From an uncultured Christensenella sp. (GTDB lineage: Bacteria; Bacillota; Clostridia; Christensenellales; Pumilibacteraceae), in NCBI GenBank assembly GCA_910579205.1, contig CAJTTD010000017.1:1-11783 (forward strand): DNA of 11,783 bases. Reading direction: 5' to 3'. Under the pieces are notes generated by a model. The model was not told where the DNA came from. It was given only the letters and a program-made list of their open reading frames with translations, and searched no databases. Positions 1 through 6,934 of the stretch are shown here, piece by piece. How positions within the stretch are numbered: the stretch's first letter is position 1; each line of letters opens with the position of its first letter. A program made the translations under genes and the position numbers.

Positions 1-83
1 GCTTTCTCTCAATATCTTTTTTTCGATTGTCCAATATCTATTGTAGCTCTACAGTGATCGTCCATATTATTTTAGCACACCAC

Positions 84-112
84 TTGAAAAATTTCAATAG
101 TTATGCTATAAT
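84..112 (+). promoter_or_regulatory. Sigma-A-type promoter of the DUF6076 gene
   Basis: A TTGAAA -35 box (84-89) and a perfect TATAAT -10 box (107-112) are separated by exactly 17 bp. A TG dinucleotide one base before the -10 (104-105) makes it an extended -10 as well. Transcription should start near 118-120, giving a leader of about 60 nt before the GTG codon at 180. The promoter lies inside the longest possible reading frame from 27, which argues that the frame upstream of 180 is not translated. Confidence 0.75.
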
Positions 113-179
113 TAAAGCACATACTCTATTTCTTTTTTCATATTCTCTATTTTTGAAAATATTTTTTTGGAGGTATTCC

Positions 180-1364
180 GTGTTCAATTTCAAGGCTTAC
201 TTTTGGGGCAATGACATTTATATAAACGAAAAATTCAGATACAGTTCCAATGAAATTTTGATTGCTTATCTGAATGACAGTCGTGTAAAATATATTTTAA
301 AATCTGATTTTGTCGGCAATTTAAAGCAGTTCAAGCACTGTTTGACCATATCTCCATATATGGATCATTATGATTTTTCGAGATATAACGACAATGTTTA
401 CGCTGCCATGAGCATGCTCGAAGATATAAATCGCATTATTTTTTCGCTGCCACCGTTTGATAAAACGCTTGGCTATTCCGTGATAAAGCTGGACGATATC
501 TTGAACGGCTATGACCGATTTTTTGAAGACGGACTTGGTTCTATGGACTATGCGCTTGGCTATGTTAACGAGGATTTCGTGAGTGAATATGGCTACGGTG
601 AGAAAGACGACATCGGAAATTATTTTCTTCGATTGAACAGATTTGATCTTCGACCACTAAAAAAAGACGATTTGGCAGATGAGGATATTGCCGATGACCT
701 ACGTGAATTGAACAGCAGTATTGATTCCTTTTTCGATATTTACATTGATTTTCTGAACGCGTATTTGCAGGTTCACCAGACCTATAAGCCGTTTATTCGT
801 GATTGGCTTAATCGCAGCGAAGCCTTTCCTACTTCTGATGATATTGCGCATTACTTCACGGAATTTAACCGTTCTAAAGGACTGAATTTTGAAAGAATGA
901 AGTGCAGAATGCAATCGTTTGGATATAAATCCATACTTAATGAGAGCGGTAATTCTATTCTCTGTGAGGCGATAAAGTTCACCGATTTAGGCTCGTTTCT
1001 ATACTATGATTTCTTCCGCGGGATCGCGCAAAACTATCTTCCGAACCGCTGTAAAAACTGCGGAAAATACTTTTTGATTCGCGGTTCATGGTATTATACA
1101 TACTGCGACAACCCGCTTGCCGACGAACCGGACAAGACCTGCCGCGACGTCGGTTCAAAACGGAGTTACGAGAAAAAATGCAAGAACGATCCGATATGGC
1201 AGACCTATAACCGCGCATATAAAGCTCACTATGCAAGGTATATGAAAAAGAAAATGACGGTTGCTGAGTTTGAGGAGTGGTCGAGGTTTGCTTCCGAAAT
1301 TAGGGATAAGGCGCTTGCAGAGAAGATTCCTTTTGAGCAATATTATGCGGACATTCGGAAATAA
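180..1364 (+). CDS. DUF6076-type protein with C-terminal zinc-ribbon-like cysteine cluster
   Basis: A 394-residue protein of unknown function. The start is taken as GTG at 180 because GGAGG (169-173) sits 6 nt upstream and a consensus promoter at 84-112 feeds it; the open frame continues back to a TTG at 27 without an RBS. The N-terminal ~280 residues are Tyr/Phe/Asp-rich with no recognised catalytic motif, signal peptide or membrane segment. Residues 290-321 carry Cys291-x2-Cys294, Cys309 and Cys321, a likely zinc-binding ribbon, followed by a Lys/Arg/Tyr-rich helix (about 325-380). This arrangement resembles the DUF6076 family as I recall it; the family name is recognition, not a search. 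Base composition is odd: about 30% GC near the start (181-240) against about 53% in the cysteine region (1081-1140). It is convergent with the phosphate block and probably unrelated to it. A nucleic-acid-binding or accessory-element role is possible but unproven. Confidence 0.72.
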   Translation: MFNFKAYFWGNDIYINEKFRYSSNEILIAYLNDSRVKYILKSDFVGNLKQFKHCLTISPYMDHYDFSRYNDNVYAAMSMLEDINRIIFSLPPFDKTLGYSVIKLDDILNGYDRFFEDGLGSMDYALGYVNEDFVSEYGYGEKDDIGNYFLRLNRFDLRPLKKDDLADEDIADDLRELNSSIDSFFDIYIDFLNAYLQVHQTYKPFIRDWLNRSEAFPTSDDIAHYFTEFNRSKGLNFERMKCRMQSFGYKSILNESGNSILCEAIKFTDLGSFLYYDFFRGIAQNYLPNRCKNCGKYFLIRGSWYYTYCDNPLADEPDKTCRDVGSKRSYEKKCKNDPIWQTYNRAYKAHYARYMKKKMTVAEFEEWSRFASEIRDKALAEKIPFEQYYADIRK

Positions 1365-1395
1365 AAAGCCGTGGTGGTAAAACACCACCCCGGCT
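1363..1395 (-). terminator. Shared hairpin terminator between convergent genes
   Basis: Arms at 1367-1378 and 1384-1395 pair over 12 positions with one mismatch around a 5-nt AAAAC loop. Read leftward, the stem is followed by a run of five U (1367-1363), so it is a good intrinsic terminator for the minus-strand YibE/F gene. Read rightward, it directly follows the stop codon of the plus-strand gene but has only a broken T-rich tail, so termination there is plausible but weaker. Confidence 0.75.
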
Positions 1396-1465
1396 AAATT
1401 TGCCTTGCCTTTTCTTTGTTTTATGCGGCACAATTTTTGAAAAGGAAGCCGTGTCCTTTGGAGAA

Positions 1466-2596
1466 TCAGCGTTTGTGTTTGAGCAGCCGCGACGCGACAA
1501 ACGATGTAAAAGGCACGGTCAGGATTATGCCGAGGCTTCCCGAGATCCCCTGCATAATTTCGATACCTATATTGTAGGAGTTAAGAACCTGATTAAACGG
1601 GAGATCATAAGCATAATTTATCATCAGCGTGATCACCGAGCCTCCGGCAAACGCCAGAATCAACGTATTGGACATTGTCCCCATAATATCACGTCCAACG
1701 TTTATCCCTGAAATGAACAGCTCGGAAGAGGATAACTCGGGCTTTTTCTCGTGAATTTCATTGAGCGTGGAGGCAATGGACATTCCCACGTCCATAACAG
1801 CACCGAGAGAGGAAATAAGTATTCCCGCGAACAGCAGTCCCCCTATTTGTATGTCGCTGTGCTGCGCGACAAACAGCAGCGACTCGATCTCCGACACATT
1901 ATATCCGCTTATTCCTGCGGCAAGTCCGAACAGTCTTGCCGCCGCTCCCGCCATACATACTCCGAACATCGTCCCCAAGATCGCCGCGAGAGATTTCGTA
2001 TTGATGCCCCCGACCGTGAGGATAGTCACGAAAGCAGACAGCGCCGCGACTATGACCGCGCCCCAGAACGGCGAAAATCCCCTATACACCAACGGAAAGA
2101 ATACAAGGAAAACGGAAACCATTGAAACGCCCAGGCACAACGCGGATTTCAGCCCCTTCTTTCCGCCGACCAGCCACAGACTTAATATGAATATCAGCAC
2201 AAAACAGATGATCGGTATCGTCCTGTCACGGCTGTAAACGGTAACGACGCTGCTTTCTCCGCTCACGCTTACTATCGCTATGACCGACATTCCCTTGCGG
2301 CAGACAGCACCGAAAAGCGTTCCGTTGGGACTTGTTGCCTCAACAGTCTGTCCTTTCAGCTCTCCGCTTTTTATGTACAGCATAACGCGCTGATTTCCGT
2401 AGCGGTTGCCGTCCTCTTGAAGATTGTCCTCGAGAATTTCGGTCACCTGCGCCCTTTCAAATGTCCTCCCTGATGTTGAAACAAGCTCCGCCTTATCGAA
2501 TGAATTTAACGAGCCAACCGCTGTAATGATCAAAGCCGCTGCCAGAGCGAATAACGTAAATTTGAAAAGCTTACCGCGAATAATTTCCCCGAACAA
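1466..2596 (-). CDS. YibE/F-family multi-pass membrane protein
   Basis: A 376-residue integral membrane protein. The start is TTG at 2596, supported by GGAGGGG (2608-2602) just upstream. Residues 11-29 form an N-terminal membrane segment or uncleaved signal anchor. Residues 35-122 form a soluble, probably extracytoplasmic beta-rich domain. From about 127 onward there are roughly seven further hydrophobic segments to residue 370. Family-type signatures are GGINTKSLAAILGT (196-209), GAVMDVGMSIASTLNEI (265-281) and GRDIMGTMSNTLILAFAGG (301-319), typical of the YibE/F-like family. The conserved small and polar residues inside membrane segments suggest a transporter or channel, but the substrate is not known for the family. 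It lies downstream of the phosphatase gene on the same strand, 105 nt away, with a strong stem-loop between them. It could be co-transcribed by read-through and so be phosphate-regulated, which is only inferred. Confidence 0.85.
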   Translation of the reverse strand: MFGEIIRGKLFKFTLFALAAALIITAVGSLNSFDKAELVSTSGRTFERAQVTEILEDNLQEDGNRYGNQRVMLYIKSGELKGQTVEATSPNGTLFGAVCRKGMSVIAIVSVSGESSVVTVYSRDRTIPIICFVLIFILSLWLVGGKKGLKSALCLGVSMVSVFLVFFPLVYRGFSPFWGAVIVAALSAFVTILTVGGINTKSLAAILGTMFGVCMAGAAARLFGLAAGISGYNVSEIESLLFVAQHSDIQIGGLLFAGILISSLGAVMDVGMSIASTLNEIHEKKPELSSSELFISGINVGRDIMGTMSNTLILAFAGGSVITLMINYAYDLPFNQVLNSYNIGIEIMQGISGSLGIILTVPFTSFVASRLLKHKR

Positions 2597-2628
2597 AATA
2601 TCCCCTCCGAAATAATAACATAAAACCC

Positions 2629-2659
2629 GTATTTCCCCCGAGACTTACGGGGGAAATAC
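2629..2659 (-). terminator. Perfect 12-bp stem-loop between phosphatase and YibE/F genes
   Basis: The arms 2629-2640 (GTATTTCCCCCG) and 2648-2659 are exact inverse complements around a 7-nt loop. Read leftward, GGG and then TTTTATG follow, so there is only a short U-run. This fits a weak intrinsic terminator or attenuator after the phosphatase gene. It ends about 20 nt before the YibE/F ribosome-binding site, too close for a full promoter in between, and no convincing promoter is visible from 2660 to 2701. The YibE/F gene is therefore probably reached by read-through past this hairpin. Confidence 0.6.
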
Positions 2660-2701
2660 TTAGAGCCTATGAAGAAATCTGCTCAATGAACAGTTGAGCG
2701 C

Positions 2702-4363
2702 TTATTTGTTGGAACACTTTGCGCCGTTCATAACCATCACGGCAATTCCCGCGAGTGCGATTATCCCGACTATAGGAGCGGCGTCCGCAGCTCCGGTAGA
2801 GGGATTGTTTTTATTATCGTTCCCCATATCGCTACTGTTTTCGGCGGGATCGGATTTTTCGGCATTATCGGAAGTTCCGTTTTTGTTGCCCGTTTTAACG
2901 ATAGTATACGGTGCGGAGCCTTCAAGCACCTTATTGGTAAGAGCGTCGTAGGTGGTTATCGTCGCTTCGTTTTCCGAGAAATCAATAACGGAATAGCTGG
3001 GCGTCCACGTCTGACTGCGTTCGGCGATGCAATCCTGCTGTACGGGGATAAGCTCATAAAACTTCGAGCCCGTTGAAGAGTTCGCTTCCATATAAACGGT
3101 GCCTTCGGGATCGACAACTCTGTTTCCGTCTGCCGCACCCGTTCTGATATTGTAGCAATTGTTTTCGGTGAGGAAGCCCGTAACGGGGTTCTTATTCTCG
3201 TCGCGCCAGTTTTTGTTGTCGTAAGCAGCATGGGATTTTCCGTCGCCGCTCAGCTGATATGTTCTCGAATATGTATGGTCGTGACCCTGCAAAACTATGT
3301 CAATGTTGTTATCATCGAATATCGGTGTAAGCTGCGTTCTCAAAACGATACCGTCGGAATCCGAGTGATCGAGACCGGAGCCGTAAATATCCTGGTGAAA
3401 CATTACCACGCGCCATTTCGCGTCGGGATTTTCCGATATTGCCTTTTCAATGACCGCTTTATGAGTTGCGCAGTTGTAATTGTTCGTGTCTATAACGATA
3501 AACAACACGTCGCCGTAGGTATAGTAATAATCGCTTCCCGCAGCCGTGTGACCGAGAGCGTATTGGTCGTCATTCAGCTCAAAGCTATTCGGGTTGTTGA
3601 AGTGAAGGCTGTACTGATAAGAGCCGCAGTCATGATTGCCGATAGTAGTGGACACGGGCAGCGAATCAAGCACGCTCGGGAAAAGGTATCCCGCGTATTC
3701 GTATTCTCTGTCGGCGGTGTTTACCTGATCGCCCGCCGATACCATAAAGCTGACGTCCGGATGTGCCGAAAGCGCGTTTTCAAGTGTTCTGTTCCAGTTG
3801 AACGCGTCGTTTCTTGCGGCGATCTCATTTGCCATCTCATCACCCTCGGTGCTTGTTTGTCCTTTGCACGCGCCGATTTGCGGATCTCCCACATACAGTA
3901 TCGAGTAACTGTCGAAGCTCTTTGTTGAGTACCTGCAAGCCTCGCTCCACGCACCGTTTTTGAATACCTGATAGTAGTACTGCGTGTTTTCCTCAAGGTC
4001 TTTTACCGTGACCTTATTTGAAAAATAGCCGAGAGCCGCCGCCTCCGTGATCTCCGATTGAGTTCCGCCGAATTCTACTGCGCCGCTCATATCGGCGGAC
4101 TTGGAAATCCTCACGGCGGGATTTTCCGCGTTTTTTGAATACCACGCGAAATTAAGCTGCGTTTCGTTCGCTCCCGGGGTAAGGGAAACCTGTTCGTGAT
4201 CATTCTTGATCGTTTCCCAATCCTGTTTCCATTGTGACCATTCCGTTGGCGCCGCAGTCGATGCGTCGTTCCAGTGCTCCGTAGCGGCAAACGCCGTTGT
4301 GGTTACCGACGCCGCAAGCACCGCTCCAAAAATTCCCGCAATTGCTCTTTTTGTTTTGTTCAT
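2702..4363 (-). CDS. Secreted purple-acid-phosphatase-like metallophosphoesterase with NPxTG-type wall anchor
   Basis: A 553-residue exported enzyme expected to hydrolyse phosphate esters at the cell surface. The ATG at 4363 has GGAGG (4375-4371) 7 nt upstream. Residues 1-26 are a signal peptide with likely cleavage after AFA. Residues ~58-148 look like the fibronectin-like N-terminal domain of purple acid phosphatases. The catalytic metallophosphoesterase domain (~152-370) shows GDPQ (Asp160), GDQV (Asp212) with nearby Tyr residues (221, 223), GNHD (Asn243/His244), His323, and GHDHTY (His361/His363), so the dinuclear metal ligands appear complete. A Ser/Asn/Asp-rich linker (~492-519) leads to NPSTG (520-524), a hydrophobic span (~529-546) and a short tail with two lysines, resembling a sortase sorting signal. 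Its promoter carries PhoP boxes nearly identical to those of pstS, so it should be induced by phosphate starvation. The exact substrate is unknown; phosphodiesterase or nucleotidase activity is also possible. Confidence 0.88.
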   Translation of the reverse strand: MNKTKRAIAGIFGAVLAASVTTTAFAATEHWNDASTAAPTEWSQWKQDWETIKNDHEQVSLTPGANETQLNFAWYSKNAENPAVRISKSADMSGAVEFGGTQSEITEAAALGYFSNKVTVKDLEENTQYYYQVFKNGAWSEACRYSTKSFDSYSILYVGDPQIGACKGQTSTEGDEMANEIAARNDAFNWNRTLENALSAHPDVSFMVSAGDQVNTADREYEYAGYLFPSVLDSLPVSTTIGNHDCGSYQYSLHFNNPNSFELNDDQYALGHTAAGSDYYYTYGDVLFIVIDTNNYNCATHKAVIEKAISENPDAKWRVVMFHQDIYGSGLDHSDSDGIVLRTQLTPIFDDNNIDIVLQGHDHTYSRTYQLSGDGKSHAAYDNKNWRDENKNPVTGFLTENNCYNIRTGAADGNRVVDPEGTVYMEANSSTGSKFYELIPVQQDCIAERSQTWTPSYSVIDFSENEATITTYDALTNKVLEGSAPYTIVKTGNKNGTSDNAEKSDPAENSSDMGNDNKNNPSTGAADAAPIVGIIALAGIAVMVMNGAKCSNK

Positions 4364-4402
4364 TTTGTTTCCTCCGGAAAAAAATTTGTATCTCTTGGGT
4401 AC

Positions 4403-4464
4403 GTTATAAGTTTATCATATTCAATGTAAAATCCGCAAGCAAGATTGTGTAAACAGTATGTAAA
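4403..4464 (-). promoter_or_regulatory. PhoP-box promoter of the phosphatase gene
   Basis: Read leftward, four direct half-sites occur at near 11-bp spacing: TTTACA (4464-4459), TTTACA (4453-4448), a degenerate TTGCTT (4442-4437) and TTTACA (4430-4425), with gaps of 5, 5 and 6 bp. This matches the known Gram-positive PhoP box (TTWACA-like repeats about 5 bp apart). The last TTTACA can also act as a -35, 16 bp before a TATAAC -10 (4408-4403). An alternative pairing is TTGCTT, 17 bp, TATGAT. The element is 52/62 identical to the pstS promoter by hand alignment. Confidence 0.8.
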
Positions 4465-4499
4465 TCTTTTCCTCAAAACAGATTTTGCCGCGCTTTGCG

Positions 4500-4535
4500 A
4501 AAAATGAAACAAGCCCCGCAAACGCCGCGGAGCCT
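4500..4535 (-). terminator. Intrinsic terminator after phoR
   Basis: Read leftward, arms 4535-4527 and 4519-4511 form a 9-bp GC-rich stem (two G-U pairs) with a 7-nt loop. GTTTCATTTTT (4510-4500) follows. It lies 32 nt beyond the phoR stop codon and upstream of the phosphatase promoter, so it should end the pst-pho transcript and insulate the next gene. Confidence 0.8.
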
Positions 4536-4567
4536 GCCTCAAATTCTATTCACATTTTCGAGACCTT

Positions 4568-6223
4568 TTATTTGTCGGGAAAAATAATACTTATTTCCGT
4601 ACCCTTGTTCTCCTCGCTTTTAAGGCGTATTTCCGCGTTATGGCAGGCGGCACCGTGCTTTACGATAGCAAGCCCCAGACCCGTTCCTCCTGCCGATTTC
4701 GAGCGCCCCTTGTCCACGCGGTAAAATCGCTCAAAAATGCGATTTTGCGCATATCCCGGTATACCGATCCCCGTGTCGCGCACTGTCAGAGTAACGGTGT
4801 GCTTTTCCGTGTCCGAGGAAATAACAATGTCCGCGCTGCCGCCGTTTTTATTGTATTTTATAGCGTTGTCGCAAAGATTAAAGATTATTTCGTCCAAAAT
4901 CTTACGCACACCCGTTATTTGCGCGTTTCCGATAACGGTTACGGCAACGTTTTTATTTTCGGCGGCGAAGTCCAGCCGTTTTGCGACTTCCTCCGAAAGC
5001 TCGCGCAGATCCACGCGTTCACGCTCGAGCTGCGCGGAGTTTTCGTCAAGCTCTGACAGCTTGATAATATCTCCGACCAAAACGATGAGCCTTTGGGCTT
5101 CATCATATATCGATCTTGCAAAATCTGCGGCTATATCATCAGGAACCCCGTTTATCATCATTTCCGCAAAGCCCGAAATGGAGGTCAGGGGAGTTTTCAG
5201 CTCATGGGAAACATTGGCGGTAAATTCTCTGCGGAGCTGTTCGCGCCTAACGCGTTCGGTAACGTCCAAAATGACTATAACCGCGCCGATGACCTCACCG
5301 CCGTTCAAAACGGGATTGGCGATAATACCGTAGCAGCTTTCCCCGAACATCATTTCGTTTTCGGAACGCTCTCCCGACAAGGCTCGTTCCACCGCGTTTC
5401 GAAACGGACCCGAGCGATTTACAGCCAGCACGTTTCCGCTCGGCGGCTCGGAAATTTCCAGAAGCCTTAAAGCGGCGGAATTATAGGTCAGCACGTTTCT
5501 TTCCGAGTTGATCACCAGAAATCCCTCGCTCATATTTTCGGTAATAAGCCGAAATTCTTCCTGCAGCCGCTTAGCAGTCTGAAGCTGTTCGTCAATGATC
5601 TTTCTTTGACGGGATATTTTTTTCAAAAGCGGCGCAAGCTCCTCATATGCGTCGTTATTTTCGGGAGCGTCAAGATCAAGCGAATTTATCGGATTGACGA
5701 TGCTCTTTGACAATTTCGACGACAAGACGAAGCAAAGTACCGCCGCAATCAAAAGCGTCACAAGAATTGGCTGAACAAGCCCGAGCAGTATCGTTATCAC
5801 CGTATAATGCTTTACCGAAACACGCAGAATATTGCCGTTCGGCATTTTTACGGCATAATAAATTATCTTTTCGGTCAATGTTTCGGAATATCTCACACTC
5901 GTTCCGCTGCTATTCTCCGCCGCTTGCTTTACCTCACTGCGTTCAAGATGATTTTCCATTTCGGCGGCGTTCGCTTCGGTGTCGGCAATGACCGTGCCGT
6001 CGGGAGCAATAAGAGTAACGCGTTCTCCGACATCTCCGATCCTCTCAAGATAATCCTTGCCCTCGCTTTCAACCGCGTGCGATATGAATACCGCCTTGCT
6101 CTTTAGCCCGTCCATAAGCTGTTCTTCAAAATATTGGTATAAAATTCCGAATACAAAAAGCATACTTACCGCCAGCGTGAGAAGCGTCGTAAGCAGGAAC
6201 GAGCGAAATATTTTTTTAGTCAT
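4568..6223 (-). CDS. phoR: Phosphate-responsive sensor histidine kinase PhoR
   Basis: A 551-residue membrane kinase predicted to phosphorylate PhoP when phosphate is scarce. The order is: TM1 (~9-28); extracytoplasmic sensor (~30-140) with a LIAPDGTVIADTEAN stretch typical of PhoR-like PDC sensors; TM2 (~146-168); a HAMP-like or coiled-coil linker (~170-222); a PAS domain (~223-322); HisKA with NVSHELKTPLTS and phosphoacceptor His340; and an HATPase_c domain with the N box around Asn449-Asn453, the G1 box DTGIGIP (483-489) and the G2 box GGTGLGLAIV (512-521). All catalytic boxes are intact. It overlaps the end of phoP by 8 nt (ATGACTAA), so translation is probably coupled; no strong RBS of its own is visible. 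Assignment as PhoR rests on its place next to phoP in a pst operon; the domain architecture alone also fits other WalK/PhoR-type kinases. Confidence 0.9.
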   Translation of the reverse strand: MTKKIFRSFLLTTLLTLAVSMLFVFGILYQYFEEQLMDGLKSKAVFISHAVESEGKDYLERIGDVGERVTLIAPDGTVIADTEANAAEMENHLERSEVKQAAENSSGTSVRYSETLTEKIIYYAVKMPNGNILRVSVKHYTVITILLGLVQPILVTLLIAAVLCFVLSSKLSKSIVNPINSLDLDAPENNDAYEELAPLLKKISRQRKIIDEQLQTAKRLQEEFRLITENMSEGFLVINSERNVLTYNSAALRLLEISEPPSGNVLAVNRSGPFRNAVERALSGERSENEMMFGESCYGIIANPVLNGGEVIGAVIVILDVTERVRREQLRREFTANVSHELKTPLTSISGFAEMMINGVPDDIAADFARSIYDEAQRLIVLVGDIIKLSELDENSAQLERERVDLRELSEEVAKRLDFAAENKNVAVTVIGNAQITGVRKILDEIIFNLCDNAIKYNKNGGSADIVISSDTEKHTVTLTVRDTGIGIPGYAQNRIFERFYRVDKGRSKSAGGTGLGLAIVKHGAACHNAEIRLKSEENKGTEISIIFPDK

Positions 6224-6887
6224 CCTTTTTTCCTATTCTGTAGCCCACATTTTTAACGGTTTGAATATAGTCCGTTCCCAGCTTTGAGCGCAGATTGCGG
6301 ATATGAACGTCAAGCGTGCGCGACTCGCCGTAAAATTCTCCCCATATTTTCGTGAAAAGCTCTTCACGAGTTACCGCTTTTCCGTCAGCCTCAAGCAGTG
6401 TTAATAGCAGCTCAAACTCCTTGTAGGAAAGCGAAAGCTCCTTTCCGGACAGTTCCGCGATATGCCGCTCGGGATATACCGCAAGCCCGCCGATACGATA
6501 GACTTTCTCGTCCTCGGAGGATCGGCGGTATCGCCTGAGTACGGCGTTTATCCTTGAAACAAGCTCCGACATTCCAAAAGGCTTTGCTATATAATCGTCC
6601 GCGCCGAGATCAAGTCCCGTCACCTTGTCAAATTCGCTGTCCTTGGCGGTAAGCATGATCACCGCCGTATCGCGGTTCGAGGCGCGGATCTTCCTCAGTA
6701 TCGACAGACCGTCCTCCTGTGGCAGCATAATGTCCAACAAAACGAGATCGGGATCTTCCTTGCCGTATTTGCTCCAGAATTCGTCGGGCGCGGCACAGCC
6801 CTCTATTTCATAGCCCTCTCTGGACAAAGCGTAGCATACCAATTTGCGTATGTTGTCATCGTCCTCGACCAGGAATATTTTTCCCAT
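6216..6887 (-). CDS. phoP: PhoB/PhoP-type response regulator
   Basis: A 223-residue OmpR/PhoB-family transcription factor. The receiver domain (1-~120) shows acidic Glu8-Asp9-Asp10, phosphoacceptor Asp52 in LLDIMLP, Thr in MLTAKD and Lys in IAKPF. The C-terminal winged helix (~128-220) has the typical SYKEFELLLTLLE and RTLDVHIRNLRSKLG recognition-helix region and ends in VKNVGYRI. The start ATG at 6887 is preceded by a G-run (6900-6895) 7 nt upstream. It is separated from phoU by only 24 nt, yet a near-perfect sigma-A promoter overlaps that junction. Expected role: bind the TTTACA direct repeats before pstS and the phosphatase gene and activate both. Naming as PhoP (Bacillus style) rather than PhoB is by context. 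Confidence 0.92.
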   Translation of the reverse strand: MGKIFLVEDDDNIRKLVCYALSREGYEIEGCAAPDEFWSKYGKEDPDLVLLDIMLPQEDGLSILRKIRASNRDTAVIMLTAKDSEFDKVTGLDLGADDYIAKPFGMSELVSRINAVLRRYRRSSEDEKVYRIGGLAVYPERHIAELSGKELSLSYKEFELLLTLLEADGKAVTREELFTKIWGEFYGESRTLDVHIRNLRSKLGTDYIQTVKNVGYRIGKKDD

Positions 6888-6905
6888 ATTGGATCCCCCC
6901 GTTTA

Positions 6906-6934
6906 ATTATACTACATTGAAGCGGGATTTTCAA
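6906..6934 (-). promoter_or_regulatory. Internal sigma-A promoter for phoPR at the end of phoU
   Basis: Read leftward, TTGAAA (6934-6929) lies 17 bp from a perfect TATAAT (6911-6906). The -35 is inside the last codons of phoU and the -10 starts immediately after its TAG stop (6914-6912). The predicted start near 6899 leaves a leader of only about 12 nt, with the G-run Shine-Dalgarno at its very 5' end. It would supply phosphate-independent basal PhoP and PhoR. No TTTACA repeats are seen next to it. Confidence 0.65.

Noticed and set aside
1400..1711. Plus-strand frame of 103 codons over the terminator and the 3' end of the YibE/F gene
   Set aside because: It runs antisense to a well-supported membrane protein gene, lacks an RBS and shows no domain.
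2681..2699. Small 6-bp inverted repeat (GCTCAA/TTGAGC) just after the phosphatase stop codon
   Set aside because: The stem is short, the loop is 7 nt and no U-run follows; not convincing as a terminator next to the stronger stem-loop at 2629-2659.
3230..3928. Long plus-strand open frame of 232 codons opposite the phosphatase gene
   Set aside because: It is antisense to a protein with clear metallophosphoesterase motifs, has no RBS, and its translation shows no recognisable domain; it is a frame shadow.
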